A stretch of DNA of 45,276 nucleotides from Atlanticothrix silvestris CENA357 (GCF_016056295.1 NZ_JAECZB010000097.1:1-45276), one strand, 5' to 3'. Shown: positions 1 to 9,120, numbered from the stretch's first letter. Notes: generated by a model from the letters alone, not told the origin. A program made the numbers and translations.

Positions 1-58
<58 letters not shown>

Positions 59-231
59 GATGAATCGTTTGTTTAGCTCTTAAATATGAAAGACTGATTC
101 TTTTTACACTCCAGTCAAGTGCTTTATTTTCTTGACGCTGACCACTTGCTGTATAATGGCTTTCAAACTATAATATTTTCAAGGTTCGGCGTCCCTCCCG
201 GCGCCGCTCTGTCGCGCTCGCCTCTTGGGCA
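59..231 (-). promoter_or_regulatory. 16S rRNA leader with boxA antiterminator
   Basis: This is the transcribed leader between the predicted rRNA start site and the 16S gene. On the minus strand it contains GAACCTTGAAAA at 187-176, an exact match to the boxA antitermination sequence known from cyanobacterial rRNA spacers. A GC-rich stretch at about 190-225 lies between start site and boxA and could fold. The small plus-strand reading frame across this leader is antisense to it and is not a gene. Confidence 0.7.
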
Positions 232-238
232 CTTATCT

Positions 239-267
239 AATATATCGACCGCTCCTAACTTTGTCAA
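239..267 (-). promoter_or_regulatory. sigma70-type rRNA operon promoter
   Basis: On the minus strand a perfect -35 box TTGACA (267-262) is followed, after exactly 17 bases, by TATATT (244-239). Transcription would start near 232 and run leftward through the boxA leader into 16S. Orientation, spacing and position all agree, so I take this as the main rRNA promoter. Further upstream promoters cannot be excluded. Confidence 0.75.
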
Positions 268-581
268 CTCCCTTTTTCTGAAAAAGTTGGAATTTGTTTT
301 TTGCCTGATTAAAAGCTATGCCCAGTCTGGGTTTTAGGTAAAGGCTAAAAAATAGGATCCACTAATGACAAGTAAAAGTGATCAGTCATTTGCGTCTGAG
401 GCTTACGGGTTATTAGCTAATATTCAGTAATGGAATGGTTTGTAATTTAAACGTCTATATAGACTAGATAGAAGCGATCGCTGACTTACATAATGTTGAT
501 GATATTTATCCACCTATCACTTTTTATTGCGATAATTCCCAAGGGGACGCGTTCTCCATTGGTTTAGTTAAAGGGGGATAG
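268..581. other. Intergenic region between rRNA promoter and CPBP protease gene
   Basis: These 314 bases separate the leftward rRNA promoter from the rightward protease gene. One HIP1 site (GCGATCGC, near 474) and an AGGGGG ribosome binding site just before 582 are visible. I see no tRNA, coding sequence or convincing plus-strand promoter. Confidence 0.5.
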
Positions 582-2210
582 ATGACCATCAAGCGGTTGG
601 TTTTAATATTCGTGCTGACACCTATAGCAATCCTGTTGTCAGTTACATCTTTATTTAATAGTTGGCAAGAACCTCAATTTCAAAGTCGTCTAGAACTTTA
701 CCAAACCAACATTGCTCTGCAAGCCCAAGCTTGGCAACCTAAGAATAACAACAATGATAATTTCCAAGCAATTCGGGCAGCAATACTTGGTGAGCAACCT
801 CTTGAAAGTGCTATAAATCAGTATCAACAAGCGCGTAATTCGGTTCAGGCTAATTTAGATAAAGCCAAAAAAAAACTTGCACAGGCACGTTCTCAACCCA
901 AAACTCCTCCTGTACCCCCTAAACCATTACCAGAATCTCCTCCAGTTACTAATACCTCCGATAGAGATCAGCAGCAGAAGTTGCAGCAGTCCCTAAAGCA
1001 ACTGCAAAAATTGCTAGCTGAATTAGACTTGCGTTTAGGTATTTTACAAGCACAGCAAGGGCATACGGATGCAGCCCTTAAAATTTGGAACGAATTACAA
1101 AAGCGATTAGAAACAGAGAAACCTGATATAAAATCATTACCTAATACTCCTCAATACGCTAATAGCAATGAATTTGCAGGAATGGCTGCTGTATTAAGTG
1201 GACTTTGGAGTGATCCTGCTCGTATTTTACCCAATGCCCAAAAGTTGATTCAAAAAAACTTAGAAGGCTGGTTTCGCTCTAGTGCTTTGGTTCAGTTGTA
1301 CCAACTTCAACAACGACAAGAAGCTCTATCAGTAGTTCAAGCTACTCAACAAGAGGCGGCTACTCAAGCTGTATTAAAATTAGCACTTATTGGAACAATC
1401 CCAACCTTTGCAGCATTAGTTGGTATGGTAGTTCTGATTTCCTTATTTGTTCAGCGCTTTTTGAAGGGAAAAACCGCTTTATTAGCTCAAAATGCTGATG
1501 TACCTTGGTCAACGCCTTGGAATAGTGAAACAATTTTACAGGTTTTCATCCTAGGCTTTTTCTTTATGGGACAAGTTTTTGTTCCTCTGATGTTGTCGAT
1601 TATTCCAATTCCACGTCCTGCTGGTAATGTCAGAATTCAGGCTGTGTACGTTTTGGTTAGTTACCTATTGGTAGCTTCAGGTGCGCTTTTAGTGCTGTAT
1701 TTCTCTATTAAACGCTTTTTCCCACTCCCAGAATTATGGTTCCGCTTTCGTCTGCAGGATAGATGGTTTTTATGGGGGTTAGGAGGCTATTGTGCTGCTT
1801 TACCTATCGTGGTGTTGGTGTCATTGATTAATCAACAACTATGGCAAGGACAAGGTGGTAGCAATCCTTTATTGCAATTAGCACTGGAAAGTCAAGATGA
1901 GGTAGCACTAGGTATATTTTTCTTTACAGCTGCGATCGCAGCCCCATTCTTTGAAGAACTTCTATTTCGCGGCTTCCTATTGCCTTCCCTGACTCGCTAT
2001 CTTCCTGTTTGGGGAGCAATTATTGCCAGTGGTTTATTGTTTGCGATCGCTCACTTGAGTTTGTCGGAAATTTTGCCATTAACGGCTTTAGGGATTGTAT
2101 TAGGAGTAGTTTACACGCGATCGCGTAACCTTTTGGCTCCTATGCTTCTGCATAGTTTATGGAATAGTGGCACCTTACTGAGCCTATTTCTACTAGGTAG
2201 TGGTAATTAA
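582..2210 (+). CDS. CPBP-family intramembrane metalloprotease with long N-terminal extension
   Basis: A 542-residue membrane protein of the CPBP (Abi/Rce1-like) glutamic-type intramembrane protease family. The diagnostic motifs are in the C-terminal part: EELLFRG (E458/E459, R463), FAIAHLS (F487, H491) and a final HSLWN. Several hydrophobic segments occupy about residues 265-540. Residues 1-260 start with one membrane segment, then a long Gln/Lys-rich, partly proline-rich coiled-coil or TPR-like region, so the protein is well over the size of a minimal CPBP domain. The ATG is preceded by AAAGGGGG at good spacing, which supports this start. CPBP proteins process prenylated or peptide substrates in membranes; the substrate here is unknown. 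Confidence 0.85.
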   Translation: MTIKRLVLIFVLTPIAILLSVTSLFNSWQEPQFQSRLELYQTNIALQAQAWQPKNNNNDNFQAIRAAILGEQPLESAINQYQQARNSVQANLDKAKKKLAQARSQPKTPPVPPKPLPESPPVTNTSDRDQQQKLQQSLKQLQKLLAELDLRLGILQAQQGHTDAALKIWNELQKRLETEKPDIKSLPNTPQYANSNEFAGMAAVLSGLWSDPARILPNAQKLIQKNLEGWFRSSALVQLYQLQQRQEALSVVQATQQEAATQAVLKLALIGTIPTFAALVGMVVLISLFVQRFLKGKTALLAQNADVPWSTPWNSETILQVFILGFFFMGQVFVPLMLSIIPIPRPAGNVRIQAVYVLVSYLLVASGALLVLYFSIKRFFPLPELWFRFRLQDRWFLWGLGGYCAALPIVVLVSLINQQLWQGQGGSNPLLQLALESQDEVALGIFFFTAAIAAPFFEELLFRGFLLPSLTRYLPVWGAIIASGLLFAIAHLSLSEILPLTALGIVLGVVYTRSRNLLAPMLLHSLWNSGTLLSLFLLGSGN

Positions 2211-2760
2211 TAGAACGGTATGAACACGGTTGAAAACAATATAAATATTTGCTTTCATCTGCATATTATGAAGGCGATCAGCTAGTTATTGTACTAATTC
2301 AACACTCAAGTGTATTCACAGTAAATGCAAGTATGCCAGTAGTAAAGCTAATTTTGGCAGTTCTGTTAAATAGATTACAAATCCTCTAAGCAAACATTGG
2401 GTACCATCTGAATAAATTGAATTATTGAAAAAATTTCAACTCCCGTTTTCATCTGTAGGAGCGTTAAGCAACACTTAACTAGTTAGTATTAACAAACTTA
2501 AGTTATGACTAGATAGTTTCCTTGTTGACTGGATATACTCTCTGCGATGTCAACAGGTGTTATCAATCAGAGTCAACGTATCCACGTTTTTGTTGCAACC
2601 ATCTCAAAAAAGTCCGGAAATAATACTGATGGACTTGTAGAAAGTGTTGTGGTAGTAACGTTGTTAGCGACTATATTGAACAAGTAAATATATTCGCTTG
2701 TTCTCATTACAATAAAAATTTAAATTTTATACGCATTCATCTAGGAGCAATATATAGTAC
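2211..2760. other. 550-bp intergenic region
   Basis: AT-rich DNA between the protease and TM2 genes. A 46-codon reading frame (2547-2687, plus) is visible but has no ribosome binding site and no recognisable sequence. TAGGAG about 15 bases before 2761 may serve the TM2 gene. No RNA gene or strong hairpin was seen. Confidence 0.4.
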
Positions 2761-3036
2761 ATGGCAAATCTTAATCCTAGCCACCCAACCAAACAACTTC
2801 TAGCTGGTTACTGTGGAATCATTTTTGGAGGGTTCGGGGTGCATAAGTTTATTCTAGGATACGCCCCAGAAGGCTTTATTATGTTGTTTATATCGGTAGT
2901 AAGTGGTTCTTTCACCTACGGTATTACTTTTTTAATTATGCAACTTGTGGGTTTAGTTGAAGGCATGATTTACTTGAATAAGTCTCCTGAAGAATTTGTA
3001 AATACCTACTTTGTGAATAAACAAGGTTGGTTCTAA
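2761..3036 (+). CDS. TM2 domain-containing small membrane protein
   Basis: A 91-residue protein with the TM2 pattern: a first hydrophobic segment ending in GGFGVHKFILGY, a variant of the family's G-x-H-[KR]-F-Y-x-G motif, then a second hydrophobic hairpin at about residues 40-72. TM2 proteins are small two-helix membrane proteins of mostly unknown function. The gene stands alone, with about 550 bases upstream and a tiny membrane peptide gene 76 bases downstream on the same strand. I am confident of the family; the role is unknown. Confidence 0.8.
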   Translation: MANLNPSHPTKQLLAGYCGIIFGGFGVHKFILGYAPEGFIMLFISVVSGSFTYGITFLIMQLVGLVEGMIYLNKSPEEFVNTYFVNKQGWF

Positions 3037-3112
3037 AAATTTTGATCTCACAATTTAACTCCTATTTTCAGCTATAAGTCCTAAATACATACTGATATTT
3101 ATTTTTACTGAC

Positions 3113-3292
3113 ATGCTAGTCATTAAACGTAAACAACTTACCTGGGTAATGTTTCTACTGGTGGGCATAGGATATTTCAGTACTATGTCTAATTTAGAGA
3201 TCAACTATTTTGGAAAAAGTTTGATTGCCCTCGTGCCAATACAGATGGGAGCTATTATCTACATGACTTATCTTCGCTGGAGCCGTAGTTAA
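3113..3292 (+). CDS. Small two-helix membrane peptide, 59 aa
   Basis: A 59-codon reading frame beginning MLVIKRKQ and ending LRWSRS before TAA. It has a basic N-terminus, two hydrophobic stretches (about residues 11-24 and 37-54) and a basic tail, as expected for a small inner-membrane protein. It lies 76 bases after the TM2 gene on the same strand and may be co-transcribed. No clear Shine-Dalgarno sequence precedes it. I do not recognise the family. Composition and topology argue for a real gene, but this remains a prediction. Confidence 0.4.
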   Translation: MLVIKRKQLTWVMFLLVGIGYFSTMSNLEINYFGKSLIALVPIQMGAIIYMTYLRWSRS

Positions 3293-3344
3293 AACTCGGC
3301 TTAGTGCAATAACTTAATAAAATTAATATTATTTACGTTCTGTC

Positions 3345-3420
3345 ATAGTTCTGGATTTCGTCTACGCTCGAAGTAGAGACGCTTTGAATCAGGCGTTGAA
3401 TCTTCGTAGCGAATCCAAAC
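3345..3420. repeat. Imperfect palindromic intergenic element
   Basis: The stretch just before the copper ATPase gene contains CGTCTACGCTCGAAGTAGAGACG, whose ends pair imperfectly, followed by a related half (GAATCTTCGTAGCGAATCC). It resembles the dispersed palindromic repeats found between genes of filamentous cyanobacteria. It could also affect expression of the downstream gene. Only sequence symmetry supports this. Confidence 0.35.
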
Positions 3421-3427
3421 ACTTGCC

Positions 3428-5842
3428 ATGCAACTTGTTCCAAAAACTAAGCTGACCCCAGAACCTGTTCCTACTTCAGAAAAAATCATTTTCGATGTTG
3501 GAGGGATGAAATGTGCTGGATGTGTGAAAGCTGTAGAGCAACAGCTAACTCAACATCCAGGAGTTAAGAATGCCTGTGTAAATCTGGCAACAGAGGTAGC
3601 AGTCGTAGAGTCAGAAGTTGGTGCCATAGATTCAGATGCACTGGCAAAGCGATTAACAGCAGCAGGATTTCCAACTCAGCCCCGGAGGGCTGGCAATATA
3701 ACAGGTGAGACACTTACCTCAGAAGACCCGGTAGAACAACAGCGCCAAGAAATGCGCTCTGCATTTAGGCAGTTAGTGATCGCTGGGATGTTATTGGTAT
3801 TGTCAGGAATTGGGCATTTTGGCAATATTTTTGGTACAACATTACCCGTCTTAAATAACATCTGGTTTCATTGTGGACTGGCAACAGTGACATTACTAAT
3901 TCCCGGTCGTCAAATTTTAGTAGATGGCTGGTTAGGCTGGCGGCGAAACGCACCTAATATGAATACTTTAGTGGGGTTAGGGACGCTGACAGCTTACATA
4001 GCGAGTTTGATCGCGCTACTGTTTCCCCAAATGGGTTGGGAGTGTTTCTTTGACGAGCCAGTGATGATGCTGGGTTTTATTCTACTGGGTAGAACATTAG
4101 AAAAACAAGCTAGAGGAAAGGCTGCGAACGCATTTAGACAATTGCTAGCACTCCAGCCACAGATAGCACGATTGATTCCTAATCCAGACCTGGAGAAAGT
4201 CGGAGTAGGATCAAATAGTATTGAAATTCCCGTTGAACATGTACGCGTGGGTGAATGGTTACAGGTACTACCTGGGGATAAAATTCCTGTTGATGGTGAA
4301 GTTCGCTTCGGGCATACAGCAGTGAATGAATCTATGCTAACTGGGGAAGCAGTACCAGTGATTAAACAACCAGGAGATTTGGTAGCAGCAGGAACCCTCA
4401 ACCAGTCAGGAGCGATCGCTATCCAGGCAACACGTATTGGTAGTGATACCACCCTAGCTCAAATTGTTGCCTTAGTAGAAGATGCCCAAACCCGTAAAGC
4501 CCCAGTGCAAAAATTAGCTGATACAGTAGCTGGTTACTTTACCTACGGTGTGTTGAGTGCTGCTGTATTAACATTTGTTTTTTGGTACTTTTTCGGTACT
4601 CGCATTTGGCCTGATGTCACAGTTTCAGGTGGTATGGAAATGATCAACCATGCTGGACATAACGCCCTACATTCTCCATTACCTACTTCTTCCTCCCCGC
4701 TTTTAATTAGCTTAAAACTAGCGATCGCAGTTATGGTTGTCGCTTGTCCCTGTGCTTTAGGACTTGCCACACCAACAGCCATTATTGTCGGAACTGGCAT
4801 AGGTGCAGAAAAAGGTCTGTTAATTAAAGGTGGTGATGTACTGGAAAAAGTACACCAGCTTGACACCATAGTATTTGATAAAACTGGTACTTTGACCACA
4901 GGTAATCCCACAGTTACAGATTGTTTACCGATTGGGGAACTGGATGAGCAAAATCCCCAATCCCTTATCCAACTAGCAGCAGCAGTAGAAAGCGGTACTT
5001 ACCATCCACTAGCAAAAGCAATTCAGCAAGAAGCACAGCAACAACAGTTATCTATCCCTTATGCTGTAGATTTCCATACAGAACCAGGGCTAGGTGTATC
5101 TGCGGTAATAGAGGGTAAAACTGTGCTACTGGGTAACAGGGACTGGTTGAGTTGGCACGGAATTGATATCAATGAAACTGCCCAACAGGTGGCTCAAAAA
5201 CTAGCAGTAGATGGAAAAACAGTCGTTTATGTAGCAGTTGGGGGAACTTTAGCCGGACTAATTGCTGTTCAAGATACCCTTAGAACAGATGCTCAAGCCA
5301 CAGTAGAGAAGCTACGCCAGATGGGTTTACGGGTACTGATGCTCAGTGGTGATCAATTAGAAGCAGCTAGTGCTGTAGCCAAACAACTAGGATTAACTAA
5401 CCTAGATGTCCTAGCAGGTGTTCCTCCGAGTAAAAAGGCTGCTGTTATTCAAGAATTACAAACGAAATCTGGTTCTAAAGTCGCAATGGTTGGAGATGGA
5501 ATCAATGATGCTCCGGCTTTATCGCAAGCAGATGTCGGTATTGCTTTACATTCTGGGACGGATGTAGCTATGGAAACTGCTGAAATTGTCCTTATGCGCG
5601 ATCGCTTAAATGACGTTGTTGAATCAATTCGGCTAAGTCGTGCCACTTTCAACAAAATCCGTCAGAATTTATTCTGGGCTTTTGCATATAATACAATCGG
5701 TATTCCTTTAGCAGCAGGTGTTTTGTTACCAAGTTTGGGTTTTGTTCTTAGCCCATCGGGTGCTGCTGCATTAATGGCTTTTAGCTCAGTTAGTGTAGTT
5801 ACTAACTCAATTTTATTAAGGCGGCTAGCTCATCGCTTGTAA
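3428..5842 (+). CDS. ctaA: Copper-type P1B ATPase, CtaA-like
   Basis: An 804-residue heavy-metal-transporting P-type ATPase. It has an N-terminal metal-binding domain with GMKCAGC (C29, C32) and the P1B intramembrane metal site CPC at 440-442, which is typical of Cu(I) pumps. The phosphorylation site DKTGTLT starts at D484, TGEAVP marks the actuator domain, and the hinge is GDGINDAP from 689. A low-complexity insert of about 35 residues precedes the CPC helix. The GMKCAGCV form of the N-terminal site resembles cyanobacterial CtaA, the plasma-membrane copper pump that supplies PacS and plastocyanin, rather than PacS itself. The CtaA assignment is from memory of these motifs; the Cu-ATPase class is secure. 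Confidence 0.85.
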   Translation: MQLVPKTKLTPEPVPTSEKIIFDVGGMKCAGCVKAVEQQLTQHPGVKNACVNLATEVAVVESEVGAIDSDALAKRLTAAGFPTQPRRAGNITGETLTSEDPVEQQRQEMRSAFRQLVIAGMLLVLSGIGHFGNIFGTTLPVLNNIWFHCGLATVTLLIPGRQILVDGWLGWRRNAPNMNTLVGLGTLTAYIASLIALLFPQMGWECFFDEPVMMLGFILLGRTLEKQARGKAANAFRQLLALQPQIARLIPNPDLEKVGVGSNSIEIPVEHVRVGEWLQVLPGDKIPVDGEVRFGHTAVNESMLTGEAVPVIKQPGDLVAAGTLNQSGAIAIQATRIGSDTTLAQIVALVEDAQTRKAPVQKLADTVAGYFTYGVLSAAVLTFVFWYFFGTRIWPDVTVSGGMEMINHAGHNALHSPLPTSSSPLLISLKLAIAVMVVACPCALGLATPTAIIVGTGIGAEKGLLIKGGDVLEKVHQLDTIVFDKTGTLTTGNPTVTDCLPIGELDEQNPQSLIQLAAAVESGTYHPLAKAIQQEAQQQQLSIPYAVDFHTEPGLGVSAVIEGKTVLLGNRDWLSWHGIDINETAQQVAQKLAVDGKTVVYVAVGGTLAGLIAVQDTLRTDAQATVEKLRQMGLRVLMLSGDQLEAASAVAKQLGLTNLDVLAGVPPSKKAAVIQELQTKSGSKVAMVGDGINDAPALSQADVGIALHSGTDVAMETAEIVLMRDRLNDVVESIRLSRATFNKIRQNLFWAFAYNTIGIPLAAGVLLPSLGFVLSPSGAAALMAFSSVSVVTNSILLRRLAHRL

Positions 5843-5968
5843 AAACCTCTGAAGGAATATTGCAAATCAAATGTTGGTTTCTGCCATCTCAGGTTAAACT
5901 AAATCGAGAGTTAGGTGTTGTCTATCTCATAAATCCTTTTAAGACTCCTTATAGAGGAACAGCAGTTA

Positions 5969-5996
5969 AAGAGTAGAACATGGTTGTTCTACTCTT
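5969..5996. terminator. 12-bp perfect inverted repeat after the copper ATPase gene
   Basis: AAGAGTAGAACA and TGTTCTACTCTT flank a four-base loop (TGGT), giving a perfect 12-bp stem about 125 bases past the ATPase stop and 60 bases before the FHA gene. No T-run follows on the plus strand, so it is not a textbook Rho-independent terminator. It could be a terminator variant, an RNA-stabilising hairpin or a protein-binding palindrome. Confidence 0.4.
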
Positions 5997-6058
5997 GTGA
6001 GTAAATATGCAATTTTAATATTCATCAAAATAAATACTACAGACTGTAGTGCGCGAGA

Positions 6059-6553
6059 ATGGCAGGAAACCATACTAAAAAAATCTTATCAACAGATTCT
6101 AGTAACAATGTATCAATGGCACCAGAAATCAATGAAAGCCATCTACTAATTCTTGAAGACGATCAAGGCCGTAAGGAATTTTCTTTGGAAAATCCTGTCT
6201 ATTCTATTGGTAGAGACCGTGAATGCAATATCCGCTTGGTATCCCAATTTGTCTCTCGCCGCCATGCCACATTAGTGAGATTGCCACGAGAGCATAATAG
6301 TCAGAGCTATTATTACCGAATTGTAGATGGCGATGCCAAAGGCAAGCCTAGCGCTAACGGTATGATGATTAATGGGCGTAAAATGCCAGCCCACGATTTG
6401 AAAAATGAGGACGAAATAGTTTTTGGCCCTCAGGTACGTGCCATTTATTATCTATTAAAAAACACTCAGCGATCAGGCCAAACGGATTCTAGCGAGTACG
6501 ACATTACCCTCATCAACCCCAGTATGACCGAAGAGGAGGATATAGAAGATTGA
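6059..6553 (+). CDS. FHA domain-containing protein
   Basis: A 164-residue cytoplasmic protein with one forkhead-associated domain at about residues 30-135. The phosphopeptide-binding signature is visible: SIGRD, then a Ser-Arg-Arg-His (SRRH) loop, then an asparagine-containing SANGMMINGRK segment. FHA domains bind phosphothreonine and usually act in signalling with Ser/Thr kinases. No kinase is adjacent here. The tail is acidic (EEEDIED). A second in-frame ATG, about 19 codons in (MAPEIN), could be the true start, since neither ATG has a strong ribosome binding site. Confidence 0.85.
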   Translation: MAGNHTKKILSTDSSNNVSMAPEINESHLLILEDDQGRKEFSLENPVYSIGRDRECNIRLVSQFVSRRHATLVRLPREHNSQSYYYRIVDGDAKGKPSANGMMINGRKMPAHDLKNEDEIVFGPQVRAIYYLLKNTQRSGQTDSSEYDITLINPSMTEEEDIED

Positions 6554-6697
6554 AAAAAATACCAAATTCAGTTGTTTTATGACTAAAATAAAGCAATTTT
6601 CAGATTTACAGTCCACATTTAGAACCATAATTGCTGTAGTTTCTAATAAATTTTAGTTAACCACAGCCAATACTGTGGCCAAAGGCATAAATAATTA

Positions 6698-7045
6698 TTA
6701 TCCAGCAAGACTTTCAATCAAATGCCAGTGACGACTTTCTTCGATAGTCTGCTTGATAAATTCAAACATTTGCCGACAGTGATTATGAACTTGTAGTGGT
6801 AATTCCTCGTTTTTAATTACAATACTCATCCGGGTTTCTGTTTCGGTAGCTGTTGATTTATCAATCAGCACTTCCGCTTTAACCAGCTTAGAGAAAGAAA
6901 CATTACCAGGAATCTCACGAGCCATAATGTAATCAGCTGTGTAGTATTGAATTTCAAAATCGCATTCTTGTAGAAGATCTACAAGTAATGGATGGAGATC
7001 GTCAACAGGAATAGAAACAACAAACGAACAGGTATAGCGAGCCAT
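6698..7045 (-). CDS. Conserved cyanobacterial-type protein, unknown function
   Basis: A 115-residue soluble protein beginning MARYTCSF. It has no signal peptide or membrane segment. Alternating beta-strand and amphipathic-helix patterns suggest a small alpha/beta fold. I do not recognise a named family, and nothing catalytic is evident. It is convergent with the FHA gene and divergent from the ThyD-like gene, with about 200 bases of promoter region between the last two. Its clean composition and isolated coding frame support a real gene. Confidence 0.65.
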   Translation of the reverse strand: MARYTCSFVVSIPVDDLHPLLVDLLQECDFEIQYYTADYIMAREIPGNVSFSKLVKAEVLIDKSTATETETRMSIVIKNEELPLQVHNHCRQMFEFIKQTIEESRHWHLIESLAG

Positions 7046-7243
7046 AATAGCCCCACCCCTTACAACACGTCCATCCTATAATACCGAAGCATCTAAATGG
7101 TAAGTCATTTGCAGATTCATTAAATTCAAAAACCAAACTAGGGATTGGGAACAGTTTCCCAATAACCGCTACCAAATAGGGAAGCAACGTTGGTTCAAAG
7201 ATTGATAAAAAACCTTAAAATAATGGTTTGGTGGAGGTGCATT

Positions 7244-8164
7244 ATGAAATTAGCAATCACTGGAGCAACAGGATTTGTAGGTAGTCGTTTGGTAGTACGA
7301 CTCCATAAAGAGGGTAACAGAGTACTGGTGTTAACGCGTAATAGTGCTTTTGCTCAAAAAGTTTTTCCATCTGAGGCTTTTCCCAATGTAGAAATCATTA
7401 CCTACACACCAACTGTATCTGGTTCTTGGCAAAATGTAATCGCTGGTTGTGATGGTGTAGTGAATCTAGCAGGAGAACCAATTGCTGAAGAACGGTGGAC
7501 ACCAGAACACAAAAGAAAAATCCTTAGCAGCCGTCAATTAGGTACGCAGAAAATAGTTGAAGCAATAGCTAACGCCAATCCCAAACCAAGTGTGTTAGTC
7601 AACGCTTCGGCGATTGGCTACTACGGCACTAGTGAAATTACGACCTTTGATGAAAGTAGCCCTTCTGGTAGCGACTTTCTTGCCGAAGTTTGTCAAGCTT
7701 GGGAAGCAGAAGCAAGAAAAGTCAAAGATGCTGGAGTGCGCTTAGTCATTCTGCGTTTCGGTATTGTTTTGGGGCTGGGTGGTGCTTTGGGTAAAATGAT
7801 TATGCCTTTCAGACTCTTCGCTGGTGGGCCTATCGGCAGTGGCCGTCAATGGTTTTCTTGGATTCACATTGACGATTTAGTGAACTTGATTTTAGAAGCT
7901 TTAACAAAACAAGAAATAGAAGGTGTATATAATGCCACAGCTCCTAACCCCGTCCGCATGGCAGATTTGTGCCAAACATTAGGACAAGTCATGCATCGTC
8001 CTTCTTGGTTGCCTGTCCCTGCTTTTGCTCTCGAAGCTTTGTTAGGAGATGGAGCAATAGTAGTTCTGGAAGGTCAAAAAGTTCTCCCTAAGCGTACCTT
8101 AGAAAGTGGTTTTGAATATCAGTATCCTAATTTACAACCAACGCTAAAACAAATTATTAAATAA
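7244..8164 (+). CDS. thyD: TIGR01777-family SDR epimerase, ThyD/SulA-like
   Basis: A 306-residue NAD(P)-binding extended-SDR protein. The N-terminus MKLAITGATGFVGSRL holds the Rossmann GxxGxxG (G7, G10, G13), and ASAIGYYG carries the catalytic-type tyrosine with an upstream Ser. WFSWIHIDDL is the family signature, and the C-terminal PxPAFALEALLG region is typical of TIGR01777 (YfcH/SulA) proteins. In heterocystous cyanobacteria this protein is described as thylakoid-associated ThyD, a SulA homologue. I chose the ATG at 7244 because GGAGG lies 7 bases before it and the Rossmann strand begins there; an upstream ATG at 7190 would add 18 unlikely residues. Confidence 0.8.
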   Translation: MKLAITGATGFVGSRLVVRLHKEGNRVLVLTRNSAFAQKVFPSEAFPNVEIITYTPTVSGSWQNVIAGCDGVVNLAGEPIAEERWTPEHKRKILSSRQLGTQKIVEAIANANPKPSVLVNASAIGYYGTSEITTFDESSPSGSDFLAEVCQAWEAEARKVKDAGVRLVILRFGIVLGLGGALGKMIMPFRLFAGGPIGSGRQWFSWIHIDDLVNLILEALTKQEIEGVYNATAPNPVRMADLCQTLGQVMHRPSWLPVPAFALEALLGDGAIVVLEGQKVLPKRTLESGFEYQYPNLQPTLKQIIK

Positions 8165-8323
8165 GATTACTTACCAGTAGTGAGTTAGCAAGGTCTTCTC
8201 CTAAAGGATAGGTTAGCGCCAGGGGGGTTAACCGCCCAATGCAGTAAACCCCATCAGCTATCAATGCAAACTTTCTGTTTCTCAAAGGTAGACACATTCG
8301 CTTTAGCGATAGGCACCAATTAA

Positions 8324-8566
8324 CTAATCAGTAAGAAATTTTTTCGAAACCCAACTCACAAGACCACTGAGAATAGCACCCCCCATTAAAATACCAATAG
8401 CCGGGTTAAACACAGGTTGCCAGAGTTGATGCCATAAATCAAGACCTAGGTTAACTCCCGCAGCATCACCGATCGCAGCAATTACTAACCAGCCAAACCC
8501 TAACAAAACTAAGAATACATCAGCGACTAAAACTAAGTTCAGCCAATTTAATAATTTATCTTTCAT
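8324..8566 (-). CDS. Small two-helix membrane protein, unknown function
   Basis: An 80-residue protein with two long hydrophobic stretches (about residues 9-33 and 53-72) joined by a short polar loop, and a basic tail. It has no recognised motif. It lies downstream of a TPR gene on the same strand, separated by a repeat-filled 111-base gap. Proteins of this size and topology are common and uncharacterised in cyanobacteria. Confidence 0.6.
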   Translation of the reverse strand: MKDKLLNWLNLVLVADVFLVLLGFGWLVIAAIGDAAGVNLGLDLWHQLWQPVFNPAIGILMGGAILSGLVSWVSKKFLTD

Positions 8567-8572
8567 AAGGGG

Positions 8573-8671
8573 CTAGGAATTGGGGACTAGAATCTAGGGA
8601 TTAGAGGGACTAGGGACTATTTTTGTTTAGCTCATCAATTAGCTAATATCTAGCCTTTAGTCCCTAGCCTT
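8573..8671. repeat. GGGACTA-type short tandem repeats with inverted copy
   Basis: The gap between the small membrane protein and the TPR gene is filled with degenerate 7-mers of the GGGACTA/GGGATTA type. An inverted copy (TAGTCCCTAGCC) sits about 45 bases away, so the region can form a hairpin. Seven-base tandem repeats of this kind are characteristic of Nostocales intergenic DNA. Confidence 0.75.
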
Positions 8672-8677
8672 TAATTC

Positions 8678-9100
8678 TTACTGTTCAAACAGCCAGTTTT
8701 TGACTTTTGCCAAACTCTGCCAATCTGGTTTTCTATTTAAACCGTCTTCTATACTACTTATTATTTCATCTTGCCATTCTGGATTGACAAAAATTAACTG
8801 TTTGACAAAATCAATATGTTGGCGCAAACCTTTTTGGCCTGTTTCCAACATGGCTACAGCAAGATTAATTCTGGCTTGTGGATCTTGGGGACTTAATTTA
8901 ACTGCTTTTTGTGCAGCTTTATAAGCCAAATGGGCTTGGTTATCGAGCAAATATAACCAAGCTAAACAAATCCAAGCTGAACTAGTTTTAGGAGCGCGAT
9001 CGCAAACCTCTTTAAATACAGGGATTAGAGAGTCCACTGCTTCACCGGCTTTATAGCGTTCCAAACCTGTATCAAACAGGGATTCAATCGTTTGAGTCAT
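8678..9100 (-). CDS. TPR-repeat protein
   Basis: A 140-residue soluble protein. Residues about 40-110 show tetratricopeptide spacing (AWICLAWLYLL, AYKAAQKAVKLSPQDPQARINLA), giving roughly two to three TPR units. TPRs mediate protein-protein contacts, and the partner is unknown. It is upstream of a small membrane protein and downstream of the A-type Fe-S carrier gene on the same strand, but repeat-filled gaps on both sides argue against tight co-transcription. Confidence 0.75.
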   Translation of the reverse strand: MTQTIESLFDTGLERYKAGEAVDSLIPVFKEVCDRAPKTSSAWICLAWLYLLDNQAHLAYKAAQKAVKLSPQDPQARINLAVAMLETGQKGLRQHIDFVKQLIFVNPEWQDEIISSIEDGLNRKPDWQSLAKVKNWLFEQ

Positions 9101-9120
9101 AAAAAATACGTTATATAGTC

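Noticed and set aside
119-337. 72-codon plus-strand frame across the rRNA leader, with TTGACG and TATAAT boxes at 132-157
   Set aside because: It is antisense to the 16S leader and spans the boxA and the rRNA promoter. The plus-strand boxes are only 14 bases apart, too close for a normal promoter.
2547-2687. 46-codon plus-strand frame between the CPBP and TM2 genes
   Set aside because: No ribosome binding site, no recognisable motif and no supporting context; it could be a chance frame in AT-rich DNA.
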